DNA from: Ardenticatenia bacterium
GTDB lineage: Bacteria > Chloroflexota > Anaerolineae > Aggregatilineales > JALXEW01
NCBI GenBank assembly: GCA_027069285.1
Contig: JALXEW010000212.1
Span: 14,517 to 46,845 of the forward strand
Length of the DNA stretch: 32,329 bases
Reading direction: 5' to 3'
The translations under genes and the position numbers were made by a program. Each line of letters starts with the position of its first letter. Within the stretch, counting starts at the first letter, position 1. A model generated the notes under the pieces. It saw nothing but the letters and a program-made list of their open reading frames with translations. It had not been told where the DNA came from and did not search any database. Below are positions 10,780 through 19,599 of the stretch, piece by piece.

Positions 10780-11727
10780 ATGGTGGACGAGGGATACGTC
10801 CTTGTGATCGGAGCCGCCGGGATGGACGTCAAAGGCCATCCCGACGCACCACTTGTATACGGAACGTCTAATCCCGGCTATGTCCGACATAGCGTTGGGG
10901 GAGTCGCCAGGAATATAGCCGAGAACCTGGCCCGACTGGAAGTGCCGACGATCCTGATCAGCGCGGTTGGCGATGACGCGGCAGGGCAACGAGTGCTGGA
11001 ACAGGCCCGCGAAAGCAACATAGATACGAGCTACATCCAGGTAGTACCGGGCGCACATACCGGCGTTTACATGGCCCTGATGAAGCCCGAAGGCGGGCTG
11101 GACGTAGCCGTGGATGATTTCGAAGTGCTCAAGGCCATAACTCCCAGGTACCTGCGCGAGCATAGTCGCCTTTTCGCCGAAGCCAGCATGGTTGCCGTGG
11201 ACGCGAACCTGGAACCCGGTGCGCTGAAAACCGTCTGCTCACTGGCGGCCAGGCACAAAGTCCCGGTCTGCGCCGATCCCACATCAAAGAGCCTGGCCCC
11301 CAAACTCAGGCCACATCTGAACCAGCTGATGATGGTGGCGCCGAATATGGCCGAGGCATTCGCTTTGTGCAACGAGGATGATACGGGTATCATCTCAGAA
11401 AAAGACCGCGATATGGCCCTCATAGTGGCCAAAAAGCTGGTCTCGCAGGGAGTGCAGATCGCGATCGTCACCCTGGGGGAATGGGGCGTGGTGTATGCCG
11501 ATTCGTCCAGCAGCGGGCATGTCCCTGCCATCCGGACAGAGGTAATCGATTCCACCGGCGCCGGGGATGCACTGACGGCAGCGGTCATCTTCGGCCTGTT
11601 GAACGAGATCCCACTGGACGAATCGGTCAGATTAGGGGCAGCAGCTGCATCCCTCACACTCCGATCACGCGAGACCGTGGTTCCCGATCTCAGTCTGGAG
11701 ATGCTCTACGATCAACTGGCGGTGTGA
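10780..11727 (+). CDS. psuK: PfkB-family carbohydrate kinase, probably pseudouridine kinase
   Basis: The protein has 315 residues of the ribokinase/PfkB fold. GGVARNIAENLARL (40-53) matches the first PfkB signature and DSTGAGDALTAAVIFG (257-272) the second, with Asp263 the expected catalytic base. The family phosphorylates sugars or nucleosides with ATP. The substrate is assigned from context: psuG follows after 3 bases, and psuK-psuG together turn pseudouridine into uracil and ribose 5-phosphate. The start ATG is preceded by GGAG at 6-7 bases. Some relatives are fused to PsuG or carry a helix-turn-helix; this one has neither. No nucleoside transporter is beside the pair. Confidence 0.85.
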   Translation: MVDEGYVLVIGAAGMDVKGHPDAPLVYGTSNPGYVRHSVGGVARNIAENLARLEVPTILISAVGDDAAGQRVLEQARESNIDTSYIQVVPGAHTGVYMALMKPEGGLDVAVDDFEVLKAITPRYLREHSRLFAEASMVAVDANLEPGALKTVCSLAARHKVPVCADPTSKSLAPKLRPHLNQLMMVAPNMAEAFALCNEDDTGIISEKDRDMALIVAKKLVSQGVQIAIVTLGEWGVVYADSSSSGHVPAIRTEVIDSTGAGDALTAAVIFGLLNEIPLDESVRLGAAAASLTLRSRETVVPDLSLEMLYDQLAV

Positions 11728-11730
11728 AAC

Positions 11731-12639
11731 ATGTCCAATCTACTCATCGTCTCCGACTCCGTGAGACGCGCCATAGCGATCGGCGATCCGGTCGTGGCGC
11801 TCGAATCCACAGTGATAGCGCACGGGTTGCCCTGGCCACGTAATATGGAAGTGGCCCTCGATATGGAGGAACTGGTGCGCACCGAGGGCGCAGTCCCGGC
11901 CACAGTGGCCGTGATAGACGGGCAACTGCGCGTGGGTCTGAAAGAATCCGAAATCGAACGCCTGGCAAAAGGCGAGGAACCGGTACTAAAGCTCAGCCGC
12001 AGAGACCTGCCCGGAGCTGTTGCCGCCGGGGCAACCGGCGCCACCACGGTAGCCGCCACGATGCTGCTTGCGAGAATGGCCGGCATCGGGGTGTTCGCCA
12101 CCGGCGGCATAGGCGGGGTTCACCGTGGAAGCTCCGGCGACATTTCGGCAGACCTGCCGGAACTGGCACGCACAGCCGTCGCCGTGGTATGCTCAGGCGC
12201 CAAATCACTGTTAGACCTGCCGCGCACCCTGGAATGGCTGGAAACTGCCGGAGTCCCGGTGATAGGGTACCGTACCGATGAGTTCCCGGCCTTCTACGCA
12301 CGCTCAAGCGGGCTGCCGGTTTCCGAAAGGGTGGAATCGCCGGACGAGGCGGCCAGGATCATCCAGGCCGGCTGGGATCTGGGGCTGACGGCAGGCGTGC
12401 TGGTAGCCGTGCCCATCCCACAAGAGGCTGCCCTGGAGCCGGAACTGGTCGAAAATGCCATATCCCAGGCCCACTCCGAGGCGGAAGCTAAAGGGATACG
12501 GGGCAAGGCCCTGACCCCGTTCATCCTGAAGCGGATGGCCGAGATCACCGACGGGAAAACTCTGGATGCTAACCTTGCACTTTTGCGCAATAATGCAATC
12601 GTGGCTGCACGCATAGCACGAGCGCTTGCCAAACCGTGA
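11731..12639 (+). CDS. psuG: Pseudouridine-5'-phosphate glycosidase
   Basis: Breaks the C-C glycosidic bond of pseudouridine 5'-phosphate to give uracil and ribose 5-phosphate (reversible), in the cytoplasm. The protein has 302 residues, the usual length. Family stretches: VALESTVIAHGLPWPRN (22-38), VFATGGIGGVHRG (121-133), CSGAKSLLDLPRTLEWLET (154-172) and a C-terminal LTPFILKRMAEITDGKTL. Lys158 in GAKS is, by comparison with the E. coli enzyme, the likely covalent catalytic lysine (inference). It starts 3 bases after psuK. Confidence 0.95.
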   Translation: MSNLLIVSDSVRRAIAIGDPVVALESTVIAHGLPWPRNMEVALDMEELVRTEGAVPATVAVIDGQLRVGLKESEIERLAKGEEPVLKLSRRDLPGAVAAGATGATTVAATMLLARMAGIGVFATGGIGGVHRGSSGDISADLPELARTAVAVVCSGAKSLLDLPRTLEWLETAGVPVIGYRTDEFPAFYARSSGLPVSERVESPDEAARIIQAGWDLGLTAGVLVAVPIPQEAALEPELVENAISQAHSEAEAKGIRGKALTPFILKRMAEITDGKTLDANLALLRNNAIVAARIARALAKP

Positions 12640-12678
12640 ATACTTCCCCACCCGGAAAGACAACCAGTGGCAGGGGAA

Positions 12679-12706
12679 TTGCACCCTTACCAATTGATGC
12701 TAAACT
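12679..12706 (+). promoter_or_regulatory. Candidate promoter of the receiver gene
   Basis: TTGCAC (12679-12684), a 16-base spacer and TAAACT (12701-12706) lie in the 121-base gap after psuG, 55 bases before the receiver start. The match is moderate, but the A/T-rich run stands out locally. No terminator for psuKG was seen in the gap. Confidence 0.35.
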
Positions 12707-12760
12707 AAATCCTGCGATTGACGAGCGGGATGAACCTGTTGGTGAAAGGAAGAGCACCCA

Positions 12761-13135
12761 GTGGCAGATAAACGAATCTTGGTCGTGGACGACGAAATAG
12801 GAGCCTTGACCCTCATCGGGATCATGCTGGAGCGGGGTGGCTTCGAGGTGCTAAAGGCCAAAGATGCCACATCCGCTCTGAAGATACTGGAGCAGGAAAC
12901 GCCCGACCTGATCATCCTGGACGTGATGCTGCCCGGGATGGATGGGATCGAGCTATGCAGACGTATAAGGAAGAGGAAAGAAACCAAAAACACCCCGGTA
13001 TTGATCCTTTCCGCACGAGGGGATGCCGAAAGCGTGGTACGCGGCATGGAAGCCGGGGCCAGTGATTACCTGCCGAAACCGATCCTGCATCACGATCTGG
13101 TCGCCAAAGTGCGCCAGATGCTGAAGATGGACTAG
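12761..13135 (+). CDS. Stand-alone response-regulator receiver (CheY-like)
   Basis: The protein has 124 residues and is a single receiver domain with no output domain. The acidic pair is Asp10-Asp11, the phosphorylation site Asp54 (LDVMLPGMDG), the switch Ser84 (LILSARGD) and the conserved Lys106 (DYLPKP). It would accept phosphate from a histidine kinase and act through protein contacts. No kinase is adjacent; the truncated kinase at 1-829 is far away. The start is GTG 12761 after AAGGAAGAG. Its TAG stop overlaps the TAG stop of the convergent tlpA gene in the shared palindrome CTAG (13132-13135). Confidence 0.93.
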   Translation: MADKRILVVDDEIGALTLIGIMLERGGFEVLKAKDATSALKILEQETPDLIILDVMLPGMDGIELCRRIRKRKETKNTPVLILSARGDAESVVRGMEAGASDYLPKPILHHDLVAKVRQMLKMD

Positions 13136-13914
13136 GCCGGCCCGGTAGGGGTAATTGGGGGAACCCCGGTCTCTGGGACGATCAAAGCGATGGCCTCGTC
13201 CAACACCTCCGGTGTGAGGCCGCCGACTTGGATCCAACGAACTATCCCGTCTGCATCAATGAAAACGGTCGTCGGTATCCACCTGACGACGTAAAGGCTT
13301 GTGGTTACCTCCCCGTCGGCGTCCAATAGCACCGGAAGCTCCACGCCCTGCCGGCGGAAATATTCCTGGACCTGCTCGGCGCTCTCGCGCCAATTAACAG
13401 TCCAAACGTCCACAACATCCCCGTATAGTGCCGGTATGCTCTCGATCACCGGGTATTCAGGGCCACATTCCGGGCACCAGCTGGCCCAAAAATTCAGGAC
13501 AATCGGCCTTCCCGGCCCCCCGATCGTGACCTCTTGCCCGTCCAGAGTAGGCAGCGAGAAAACCGGTGCCGGCATACCAGGCGAAACGCCCAGGGGCGCA
13601 TCCTCAACCCTGCCGCCGATCCCCGCCTCACCGGTGGGTACCGAGGTGGCAACCAACGTAGTCCGCACCTCCACGGTGCCGCCCGGAGATGGAGTGGCTA
13701 TCTCGGCAGGCCTTGTCGCAGTAGCCAACGTGGCACGCACCTCCACAGTCTCGGTCGGGGTAGCGGCCCCGGTAGTCCCGGCCCCTCGCCCATAAAACGG
13801 GAATCCCCAACCCATCTGGACAACCGCGTTAAAACATATGGCAGCGCTCAAAAGCAAGGCAGCGATCACTATCGCCACCGACAGGATCACCGTATCCCTT
13901 CGCCCGGTACTCAT
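13132..13914 (-). CDS. Membrane-anchored TlpA/ResA-type thiol-disulfide oxidoreductase
   Basis: The chosen start (ATG 13914, after GGAGGTG) gives 260 residues; it overlaps the upstream phosphoesterase stop (ATGA). Residues 9-36 are a membrane anchor. Residues 45-105 form a Thr/Pro-rich spacer with an imperfect repeat: TVEVRATLATATRP (56-69) and TVEVRTTLVATSVP (80-93). Residues 110-250 are a thioredoxin fold with NFWASWCPECGPEYP (141-155); the redox pair is Cys147-Cys150 and cis-Pro is about Pro214 in RWIPTTVFID. The domain lies outside the membrane and probably reduces disulfides of exported proteins or heme apoproteins; partner unknown. CPEC differs from the usual CxPC of this group. Confidence 0.9.
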   Translation of the reverse strand: MSTGRRDTVILSVAIVIAALLLSAAICFNAVVQMGWGFPFYGRGAGTTGAATPTETVEVRATLATATRPAEIATPSPGGTVEVRTTLVATSVPTGEAGIGGRVEDAPLGVSPGMPAPVFSLPTLDGQEVTIGGPGRPIVLNFWASWCPECGPEYPVIESIPALYGDVVDVWTVNWRESAEQVQEYFRRQGVELPVLLDADGEVTTSLYVVRWIPTTVFIDADGIVRWIQVGGLTPEVLDEAIALIVPETGVPPITPTGPA

Positions 13915-14399
13915 TTCACCTCCACAAATTCCAGGTCGCCGGACGTATCGAGGACGCAAACCGTCCTGGCGCCAAATCGGATTCCACCTAAGGCCCCCGG
14001 ATTGATCACACGGGTGTTGCCAATACGCTCATCACGCCTGCGGTGCGTATGGCCGTGCACAACTATGTCGTACTGGCCGCTTGAGATCAGGTGGCGCAAA
14101 AGGCCATCATCACTACCGTGACAAAGCGCCAGGCGCACACCGTCCAGGCTTAACGAGTGCATCGCCCTGGGCCTTTCGGCGCCGATGGCTTCTGCAGCTG
14201 CGACAAGGCCGCTCACATCGCGATCCATATTGCCCAGCGCCAGGACGAACTTCCACCCCTCGAAAAGCGCTAACATATCCGGTGAAGTGACATCTCCGGC
14301 ATGGAGAATCACCTCAACTCCACGCTCACGGAATATCTCCAAAGCCGCGCTCACGCGCTCCCAATTGTTATGCGTATCCGAAAGCACCCCGATCTTCAT
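13911..14399 (-). CDS. YfcE/MJ0936-type metallophosphoesterase
   Basis: A small calcineurin-like phosphodiesterase of 162 residues from ATG 14399. Metal-ligand motifs are in order: SDTH (7-10), HAGDV (33-37), GNMD (56-59, usually GNCD), CHG (93-95) and GHTH (116-119). Family members hydrolyse small phosphodiesters in vitro; the natural substrate is unknown. ATG 14399 follows GAGGG and lies 7 bases after the ykvA stop. ATG 14414 would add five residues and overlap ykvA by eight bases; either is possible. Middle gene of a ykvA-phosphoesterase-tlpA operon. Confidence 0.92.
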   Translation of the reverse strand: MKIGVLSDTHNNWERVSAALEIFRERGVEVILHAGDVTSPDMLALFEGWKFVLALGNMDRDVSGLVAAAEAIGAERPRAMHSLSLDGVRLALCHGSDDGLLRHLISSGQYDIVVHGHTHRRRDERIGNTRVINPGALGGIRFGARTVCVLDTSGDLEFVEVK

Positions 14400-14406
14400 G
14401 CGACCC

Positions 14407-14757
14407 TCACTCATCCACGCTGTAATCTCCCTCGATCACCTGATCTTCCTCAGACGGCGCATTCACAGGGATGCCCAAGATCTCCCTCAAATGATCCTGC
14501 ACCACATACTCAGGCGCATTCGCGATGAAAATCTGGAGGGCTGCAAGCACGATGCCGATGTCATCCAGCTCCCCAACCGGGATGAATACATCAGGGATCA
14601 GATCAATGGGGGAAATCAGGTATGCCAGCGCCAGGAGTGGGATCAACTTGACGATAGGGTCCACACGCCCGTCCCAAAACAGGCGCCAGGCCAGCCGAAT
14701 CTGTCTCCAGAGCTGGAACGGCCCCGGACGCTTGATCTCCGAGCCACCAGTACCCAT
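14407..14757 (-). CDS. YkvA family protein (DUF1232)
   Basis: The protein has 116 residues. The core PIVKLIPLLALAYLISPIDL, followed by IPDVFIPVGELDDIGIVLAAL (about 34-74), is the family hallmark: a hydrophobic helical hairpin with the SPIDLIPD turn. The C-terminal tail is acidic. Function is not established; related proteins are predicted to be small membrane-associated proteins. The start ATG 14757 follows GGAGGGG. It is the first gene of the three-gene minus-strand operon. Confidence 0.88.
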   Translation of the reverse strand: MGTGGSEIKRPGPFQLWRQIRLAWRLFWDGRVDPIVKLIPLLALAYLISPIDLIPDVFIPVGELDDIGIVLAALQIFIANAPEYVVQDHLREILGIPVNAPSEEDQVIEGDYSVDE

Positions 14758-15041
14758 ATTCGCCCCTCCGGAATAGTGTAGCCAATCGGCGACTCACGCC
14801 AGGCCGGGTGAAGCCACCTGATGGCTACATTCTAACTCAAGCGCGACGGCGCACAATCACGATCACCCCCAGGATGCCGGCCCCATTACCTGTAGAGCAC
14901 CAACATATGCTAACATACCGCACTCAAGGGTCAAATCCATCGCCAGGGGCCTTTAAGGCCATTACAGGGCATCCCGGCCAACTAAAGAGGGTTATGTTAT
15001 ATAGATCAGACGACCGGAAAACCACCGCTCTGGAGGGGAGA
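14758..15041. other. Divergent intergenic region ykvA/degV
   Basis: This stretch of 284 bases lies between divergent starts. No convincing ORF with a ribosome site was seen; the open frame upstream of degV (from 14808) is unconserved. It holds a palindrome GGCCTT-T-AAGGCC (14948-14960) and an AT-rich GTTATGTTATATAG (14991-15004) that may hold the degV -10. Confidence 0.5.
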
Positions 15042-15899
15042 ATGAGTCCAAACGTAGCGATCTTCACCGATAGCACCGCCGACCTGCCACAGGAAATCGT
15101 GGCCAAGCGGAACATCATAGTCGTGCCCCAAACCATCGTCTGGGGCAGCGAGGAGCTGAAGGACGGGATTGACATCACACCGCAGGAATTCTACGAGCGA
15201 TTACAGCGCGATCCAGTCCATCCGAGCACCGCCCAGCCGACGGCATACGATTTCGTTGAAACCTTCCGCCAGGCAAAGAAAAACGGAGCCGAGGGTGGGG
15301 TCGCCATAGTACTCTCGCAGGAGATGAGCGGGACTTACCATTCCGCCCTGAACGCAGTCCAAGAGATAGGCGACGAATTCCCATCGCTGGCGCTTGATTC
15401 CCGCACGGTATCTATGGGACTCGGCCTGGTGGTGCTGGCCGGGGCAGATGCCAGAGATGCGGGCGGCTCACCGGAAGATATTTACGAGGCGGCCAAGCGC
15501 GTCTCGGAACGTATGAACGTGCTGTTCGTCGTGGATACCCTCGAATACCTGCACCGTGGCGGGAGGATCGGCGGGGCAGCTAAACTGGTCGGCACGGCAC
15601 TGAACCTCAAGCCGCTGCTAGAGGTGCGCGACGGCAGGATCGAACCGCTGGCCCGCATCCGGGCCAAGAAGCGAGCAGTCGCCAGGATGCTGGACGAGAT
15701 GGAAAAGCGAGTTGAACCTGGCAAACGCCTGATCGCGGCGGTCCTGCACGGGAATGTGCCGGACGAGGCCGAGGCACTGGCAGATGAAGTGCGGCAACGC
15801 TTCTCGCCGGATGACTTGCTGGTCTCGCTGATAGGCCCGACAGTCGGTGTACACGTCGGCCCCGGAGTCCTGGGGGTATGCTTCTACCACCCGGACTAG
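15042..15899 (+). CDS. degV: DegV family fatty-acid-binding protein
   Basis: The protein has 285 residues from ATG 15042, preceded by GGAGGGGAG. Motifs: FTDSTADLP (8-16), HPSTAQPT (the lipid-headgroup motif, usually TSQPS, about 63-70), SGTYHSA, and EYLHRGGRIGGA followed by LKPLLEVRDG. In Gram-positive bacteria such proteins (FakB) hold fatty acids for phosphorylation by the kinase FakA before phospholipid synthesis. No fakA is adjacent. The 234-base upstream extension of the open frame (from 14808) is not supported. Probably its own transcription unit; tal-pgi follows after 89 bases. Confidence 0.92.
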   Translation: MSPNVAIFTDSTADLPQEIVAKRNIIVVPQTIVWGSEELKDGIDITPQEFYERLQRDPVHPSTAQPTAYDFVETFRQAKKNGAEGGVAIVLSQEMSGTYHSALNAVQEIGDEFPSLALDSRTVSMGLGLVVLAGADARDAGGSPEDIYEAAKRVSERMNVLFVVDTLEYLHRGGRIGGAAKLVGTALNLKPLLEVRDGRIEPLARIRAKKRAVARMLDEMEKRVEPGKRLIAAVLHGNVPDEAEALADEVRQRFSPDDLLVSLIGPTVGVHVGPGVLGVCFYHPD

Positions 15900-15914
15900 A
15901 GGGGGAGCGACGCC

Positions 15915-15944
15915 TTGCCTGCGCATAAGGCCGCGCGTTACAAT
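15915..15944 (+). promoter_or_regulatory. Candidate promoter of tal-pgi
   Basis: TTGCCT (15915-15920), 18 bases and TACAAT (15939-15944) lie 45 bases before the tal-pgi start. The -10 is good and the -35 fair. Confidence 0.45.
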
Positions 15945-15988
15945 CACATCGGTAAGCGCGAAATCCAACGCGATCACCTGGAGGCGCA

Positions 15989-18796
15989 ATGGCGAATAAT
16001 CCGCCGGTCGAAGTGCTGAAATACGGCCAAAGCATCTGGTACGATAACATCCGCAGAGACATCCTGAGATCGGGCAAGCTGAGAAGGCTGATCGAGGAAG
16101 ACGGCATCAGGGGCGTGACATCCAACCCGGCCATATTCGAAAAGGCCATCGCCGGTAGCACCGACTACGATGAGGCGATGGCCCCTCTCGTTGATGAGCC
16201 GGACCCATACGTCATATACGAAAAACTCGCCCTGGACGACATCCGCATGGCCGCAGACCTCCTGCTGGATGTATACGACCAAACCGAGGGCAGAGACGGG
16301 TACGTCAGCCTGGAAGTATCGCCCTACATAGCCGACGATACCGACGAGACCGTGAGAGAGGCGATCCGGCTCTTCGAGATGCTGGAGCGCCCAAACGTGA
16401 TGATCAAGATACCTGCCACCCAGGCAGGCATCCCGGCCATCGCCCAGGCAATAGCCGAGGGCGTCAACGTCAACGTGACACTGATCTTCTCGGTGGAAAA
16501 CTACTCCCAGGTAGTCGAAGCATACCTCAAGGGCCTGGAAATGCGCCTGGAACGTGGGCTACCTCTGCACGTCATGGCCTCGGTCGCCAGCTTCTTCGTC
16601 AGCAGGATAGACACAGCAGTTGACCGAATACTGGAGTCTATGGGCACACGGGGCAGAGAGCTGATGGGCAAGGCTGCCCTCGCGGTGGCCCGGCTGGCAT
16701 ACAGGCGGTTCCGGGAGCTATTCGCATCCGAAAGATTCGCCAGGCTGGAAAAACATGGCGCTCACATCCAGAGATTACTCTGGGCCAGCACCAGCACCAA
16801 AAACCCCGCCTACCCCGACCTGATGTACGTGGAGCCATTGATAGGGCCGGATACGGTCAACACCGTACCGCCACATACCCTGGAAGCCTTCAAAGACCAC
16901 GGCAAAGTGAGGCCCACACTGGAAGATGAATCGGTCTTCAGGGAAGCGGAGCGCGTGATAGCAGACCTGGCCCACCTGGGGATAGACATCGACGCCGTGA
17001 CGGATAAACTCCAACGCGATGGGGTAAAGGCATTCGCAGATGCCTTCACCAGGCTGCTGAGCTGCATCGATAGCAAGCGGCAACTGATCCGCAGTGGCGC
17101 CGGCAAGCGGCAGAACATCACATCCGGCGGCTACGATAACGCGATAAACTCGGCCCTCAAGCGCATGGCCTCGGATGGATTCGGCCCCAGGCTGTGGAGC
17201 CGTGATCCTTCCCTATGGAAGGACGATGAGTCGGCCCGGAAAGTGATCTCATCTCGCCTCGGATGGCTCAACGCGCCCGAATGGATGGCCGAAAAAGTCG
17301 CCGATCTCAAGGCATTCGCCGATGAGGTAAAGGGCGAGGGGATAACGCACATCGTGCTATTGGGAATGGGCGGCAGTAGCCTGGCTGCGGACGTGCTGAG
17401 GGCATGTTTTGGCCCACAGGAAGGCTATCCGACTCTATCGGTGCTCGACACTACCGATCCAGAGGCCATCGCAGCGCAAGAGGCCGCCCTGGATTTAAGG
17501 CACACCATGTTCCTGGTCTCATCCAAATCCGGCACCACGCTGGAGACTATCTCCCTGTTCCGCTACTTCATGGCACGCATGAGAGAAGCGGCGGGAGACG
17601 AGGCAGGGCATCACTTCGTGGCGATAACCGATCCCGGCTCGCCGCTGGAAAAGATCGCCGACGAAAACGGATTCAGGCGAAAATTCCTGAACCCGCCCGA
17701 TATAGGTGGCCGTTACTCGGCGCTAAGCTACTTCGGCATGGTACCGGCGGCGCTGATGGGGCTGGACATTGAGGAGCTGATCGAACACGGGCGCGAGATC
17801 ATGGGCGCAAGCGGCGCCTGCATCCCGCCGGAGCGTAATCCCGGATTGTGGCTTGGCGGCGTGATCGGCGGGCTTTACGGATTGGGCAGGGATAAGCTCA
17901 CGCTGATAGCACCGGAACCGATCCAGGCCTTCCCGGCCTGGATAGAGCAGCTGATCGCCGAAAGCTCCGGCAAAGAGGGGAGAGGCATCCTCCCGGTACC
18001 GGAACGCTATATCGGCGCCCCCGACGAGTACCCGGCAGACAGGCTATTTATCTACCTGCGTCCCGAAGGGGCCGATCCGGTCACCGACGGAAGGGTGGCC
18101 GCATTAAAAGATGCGGGCCATCCCGTGGTGCAACTCGACATTCCATCGCCGGCACATCTGGGCGGGGAATTCTCCCGCTGGGAAGTGGCAACCGCTGCCG
18201 CCTGCGCGTTTATCGGCGTAAATCCGTTCGACGAGCCGAACGTGCGCGAAAGCAAAGAGATCACCGCCTCGATCCTGGCCGAGCTGGAAGTTGGGGGCGA
18301 CCTGGGCGAAACCCCGCTATTCGCCGACGAGAGCTTCGAGCTATACGCCCGCAGCATCACAGGTACATCCGTGGACGATGCGATAGTCGCATACCTGAAC
18401 CAGGCCGGCCCGAACGAGTACGTGGCGATCCTGGCCTACATGCGCCCAACCCCAGAACGGGATGAGGCACTATGGGAAATGCAGGCAACACTGCGTAAGA
18501 CGCTGAAACGGGCCGTCACCGTCGGATACGGGCCGCGCTACCTGCACTCAACCGGGCAGCTGCACAAGGGGGGGCCGAATAACGGCGTGTTCCTGATGAT
18601 CACCGCCGACACCCAGACCGGGTTGACGATCCCGGATGTCGGGTACGACTTCGGCACATTGCAAATGGCCCAGGTGATCGGCGATATGCGCGCGCTGAAA
18701 AAGCGCGGAAGGCGTGTGATGCGCATACACATTCGCGGCAGCCTGGATGCCGGGTTGCGCAGATTGATGCATAAGATCGGGGGCGAGGCGAGGTGA
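15989..18796 (+). CDS. tal-pgi: Bifunctional transaldolase / glucose-6-phosphate isomerase
   Basis: A fusion of 935 residues. The N-terminal ~365 residues are a transaldolase (pentose phosphate pathway; dihydroxyacetone transfer) with GVTSNPAIFEKAI (42-54) and the Schiff-base lysine Lys140 in NVMIKIPAT. The rest is a phosphoglucose isomerase (glucose 6-phosphate to fructose 6-phosphate) with LLGMGGSSLAADVL (about 455-468), the sugar-phosphate loop SSKSGTT (about 511-517) and the C-terminal HSTGQLHKGGPNNG. Fusing the two joins sugar-phosphate interconversion steps. Fusions of this kind are known in several phyla including Chloroflexota. The start ATG has GGAGG at 5 bases. The stop overlaps the lipoprotein start. 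Confidence 0.96.
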   Translation: MANNPPVEVLKYGQSIWYDNIRRDILRSGKLRRLIEEDGIRGVTSNPAIFEKAIAGSTDYDEAMAPLVDEPDPYVIYEKLALDDIRMAADLLLDVYDQTEGRDGYVSLEVSPYIADDTDETVREAIRLFEMLERPNVMIKIPATQAGIPAIAQAIAEGVNVNVTLIFSVENYSQVVEAYLKGLEMRLERGLPLHVMASVASFFVSRIDTAVDRILESMGTRGRELMGKAALAVARLAYRRFRELFASERFARLEKHGAHIQRLLWASTSTKNPAYPDLMYVEPLIGPDTVNTVPPHTLEAFKDHGKVRPTLEDESVFREAERVIADLAHLGIDIDAVTDKLQRDGVKAFADAFTRLLSCIDSKRQLIRSGAGKRQNITSGGYDNAINSALKRMASDGFGPRLWSRDPSLWKDDESARKVISSRLGWLNAPEWMAEKVADLKAFADEVKGEGITHIVLLGMGGSSLAADVLRACFGPQEGYPTLSVLDTTDPEAIAAQEAALDLRHTMFLVSSKSGTTLETISLFRYFMARMREAAGDEAGHHFVAITDPGSPLEKIADENGFRRKFLNPPDIGGRYSALSYFGMVPAALMGLDIEELIEHGREIMGASGACIPPERNPGLWLGGVIGGLYGLGRDKLTLIAPEPIQAFPAWIEQLIAESSGKEGRGILPVPERYIGAPDEYPADRLFIYLRPEGADPVTDGRVAALKDAGHPVVQLDIPSPAHLGGEFSRWEVATAAACAFIGVNPFDEPNVRESKEITASILAELEVGGDLGETPLFADESFELYARSITGTSVDDAIVAYLNQAGPNEYVAILAYMRPTPERDEALWEMQATLRKTLKRAVTVGYGPRYLHSTGQLHKGGPNNGVFLMITADTQTGLTIPDVGYDFGTLQMAQVIGDMRALKKRGRRVMRIHIRGSLDAGLRRLMHKIGGEAR

Positions 18797-19548
18797 GCGT
18801 CCATCGCCGGCAACTGGTGGTGACGTTTTCCCTGCTATTGGCCGCGCTGGTATGGAGTTGCGGCAGCAGGCCGGAGCCGATCACGGCCAGGCCGGGAGAA
18901 CGCATATACCACACTGAGTTTAACGGCCCATCCGACGAGTGGGATACGTTCGGGGGGACACTGGAGGCTTCGATCGCGGACGGGATGCTCAGGTTGCGGA
19001 TCGGCGAATCGAACGACGGAGCGTACTCCTCGCTGGAGCTACTGCTGGCCGATTTTGACCTGGAGACAACTGCCGTCCAGCTGGCCGGCCCAGACGATAA
19101 CGGATACGGGGTGGTATTCCGCCGCGTAGACCCCACGCACTTCTACCTCTTCGAGATCAGTGGCGATGGCTTCTACCGCCTGATCCGCCAGGACGGCGAC
19201 GAAATGACGGCTCTGAGTGAGTGGAACCCGTCCGAGGCCATCAATACAGGGCAGGCGGAAAACACGATCCGGGTGATCGCGCGAGGTGCCGAGTTCTCAT
19301 TCTACGTCAACGGGCAGCCGATGTTGCTCTGTCCGGCGGCAGAAGGCGCGATATGGGATTACTTCGATCCCACAACATGCAATGGCGCCGAATCGACGTA
19401 CACCATCGAGGATTCGACCTATTCACAAGGGCGGATCGGGCTTGCGGCCCGCTCGTTCGACATCCCAGGCGTTGAGGTGGGGTTCTCGCGCGTGCTCATC
19501 TGCGGCCCGCAACCACCAGATTCCGGCGATCCCCCATGCGAACGGTAA
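18793..19548 (+). CDS. Lipoprotein with probable concanavalin-A-like (beta-sandwich) domain
   Basis: The protein has 251 residues from GTG 18793, overlapping the tal-pgi stop (GTGA). The N-terminus is a short lipoprotein signal: Arg-rich start, hydrophobic core (about 8-20) and LVWSC with Cys23 as the lipid site; Trp at -2 is unusual. The mature part (YHTEFNGPSDEWDTF, YGVVFRRVDPTHFYLFEISG, FYVNGQPM) has the pattern of jelly-roll laminin-G or glycan-binding domains found in secreted proteins. No catalytic motif is seen. Translational coupling to a sugar-phosphate enzyme is odd and may only reflect compactness. Ligand unknown. Confidence 0.75.
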   Translation: MSVHRRQLVVTFSLLLAALVWSCGSRPEPITARPGERIYHTEFNGPSDEWDTFGGTLEASIADGMLRLRIGESNDGAYSSLELLLADFDLETTAVQLAGPDDNGYGVVFRRVDPTHFYLFEISGDGFYRLIRQDGDEMTALSEWNPSEAINTGQAENTIRVIARGAEFSFYVNGQPMLLCPAAEGAIWDYFDPTTCNGAESTYTIEDSTYSQGRIGLAARSFDIPGVEVGFSRVLICGPQPPDSGDPPCER

Positions 19549-19558
19549 ACAGGTGATC

Positions 19559-19581
19559 AGGGCGCCCGGATCGGGCGCCCT
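19559..19581. terminator. GC-rich hairpin between convergent lipoprotein and livF genes
   Basis: AGGGCGCCC, loop GGATC and AGGGCGCCC complement GGGCGCCCT form a perfect 9-bp stem. It lies 10 bases after the lipoprotein stop and 18 bases from the livF stop. There is no long T run, so it may end or stabilise transcripts rather than be a textbook intrinsic terminator. Confidence 0.6.
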
Positions 19582-19599
19582 GTCGGGTAACGTTCACTT

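Noticed and set aside
14948-14960. Palindrome GGCCTT-T-AAGGCC upstream of degV considered as an operator.
   Set aside because: The 6-bp arms are easily found by chance in this GC-rich sequence and no clear promoter is aligned with it; mentioned only within the intergenic entry.
14808-15041. Extension of degV by 78 residues upstream.
   Set aside because: The extra peptide is basic and unstructured, and GGAGGGG directly precedes ATG 15042, where the family sequence begins.
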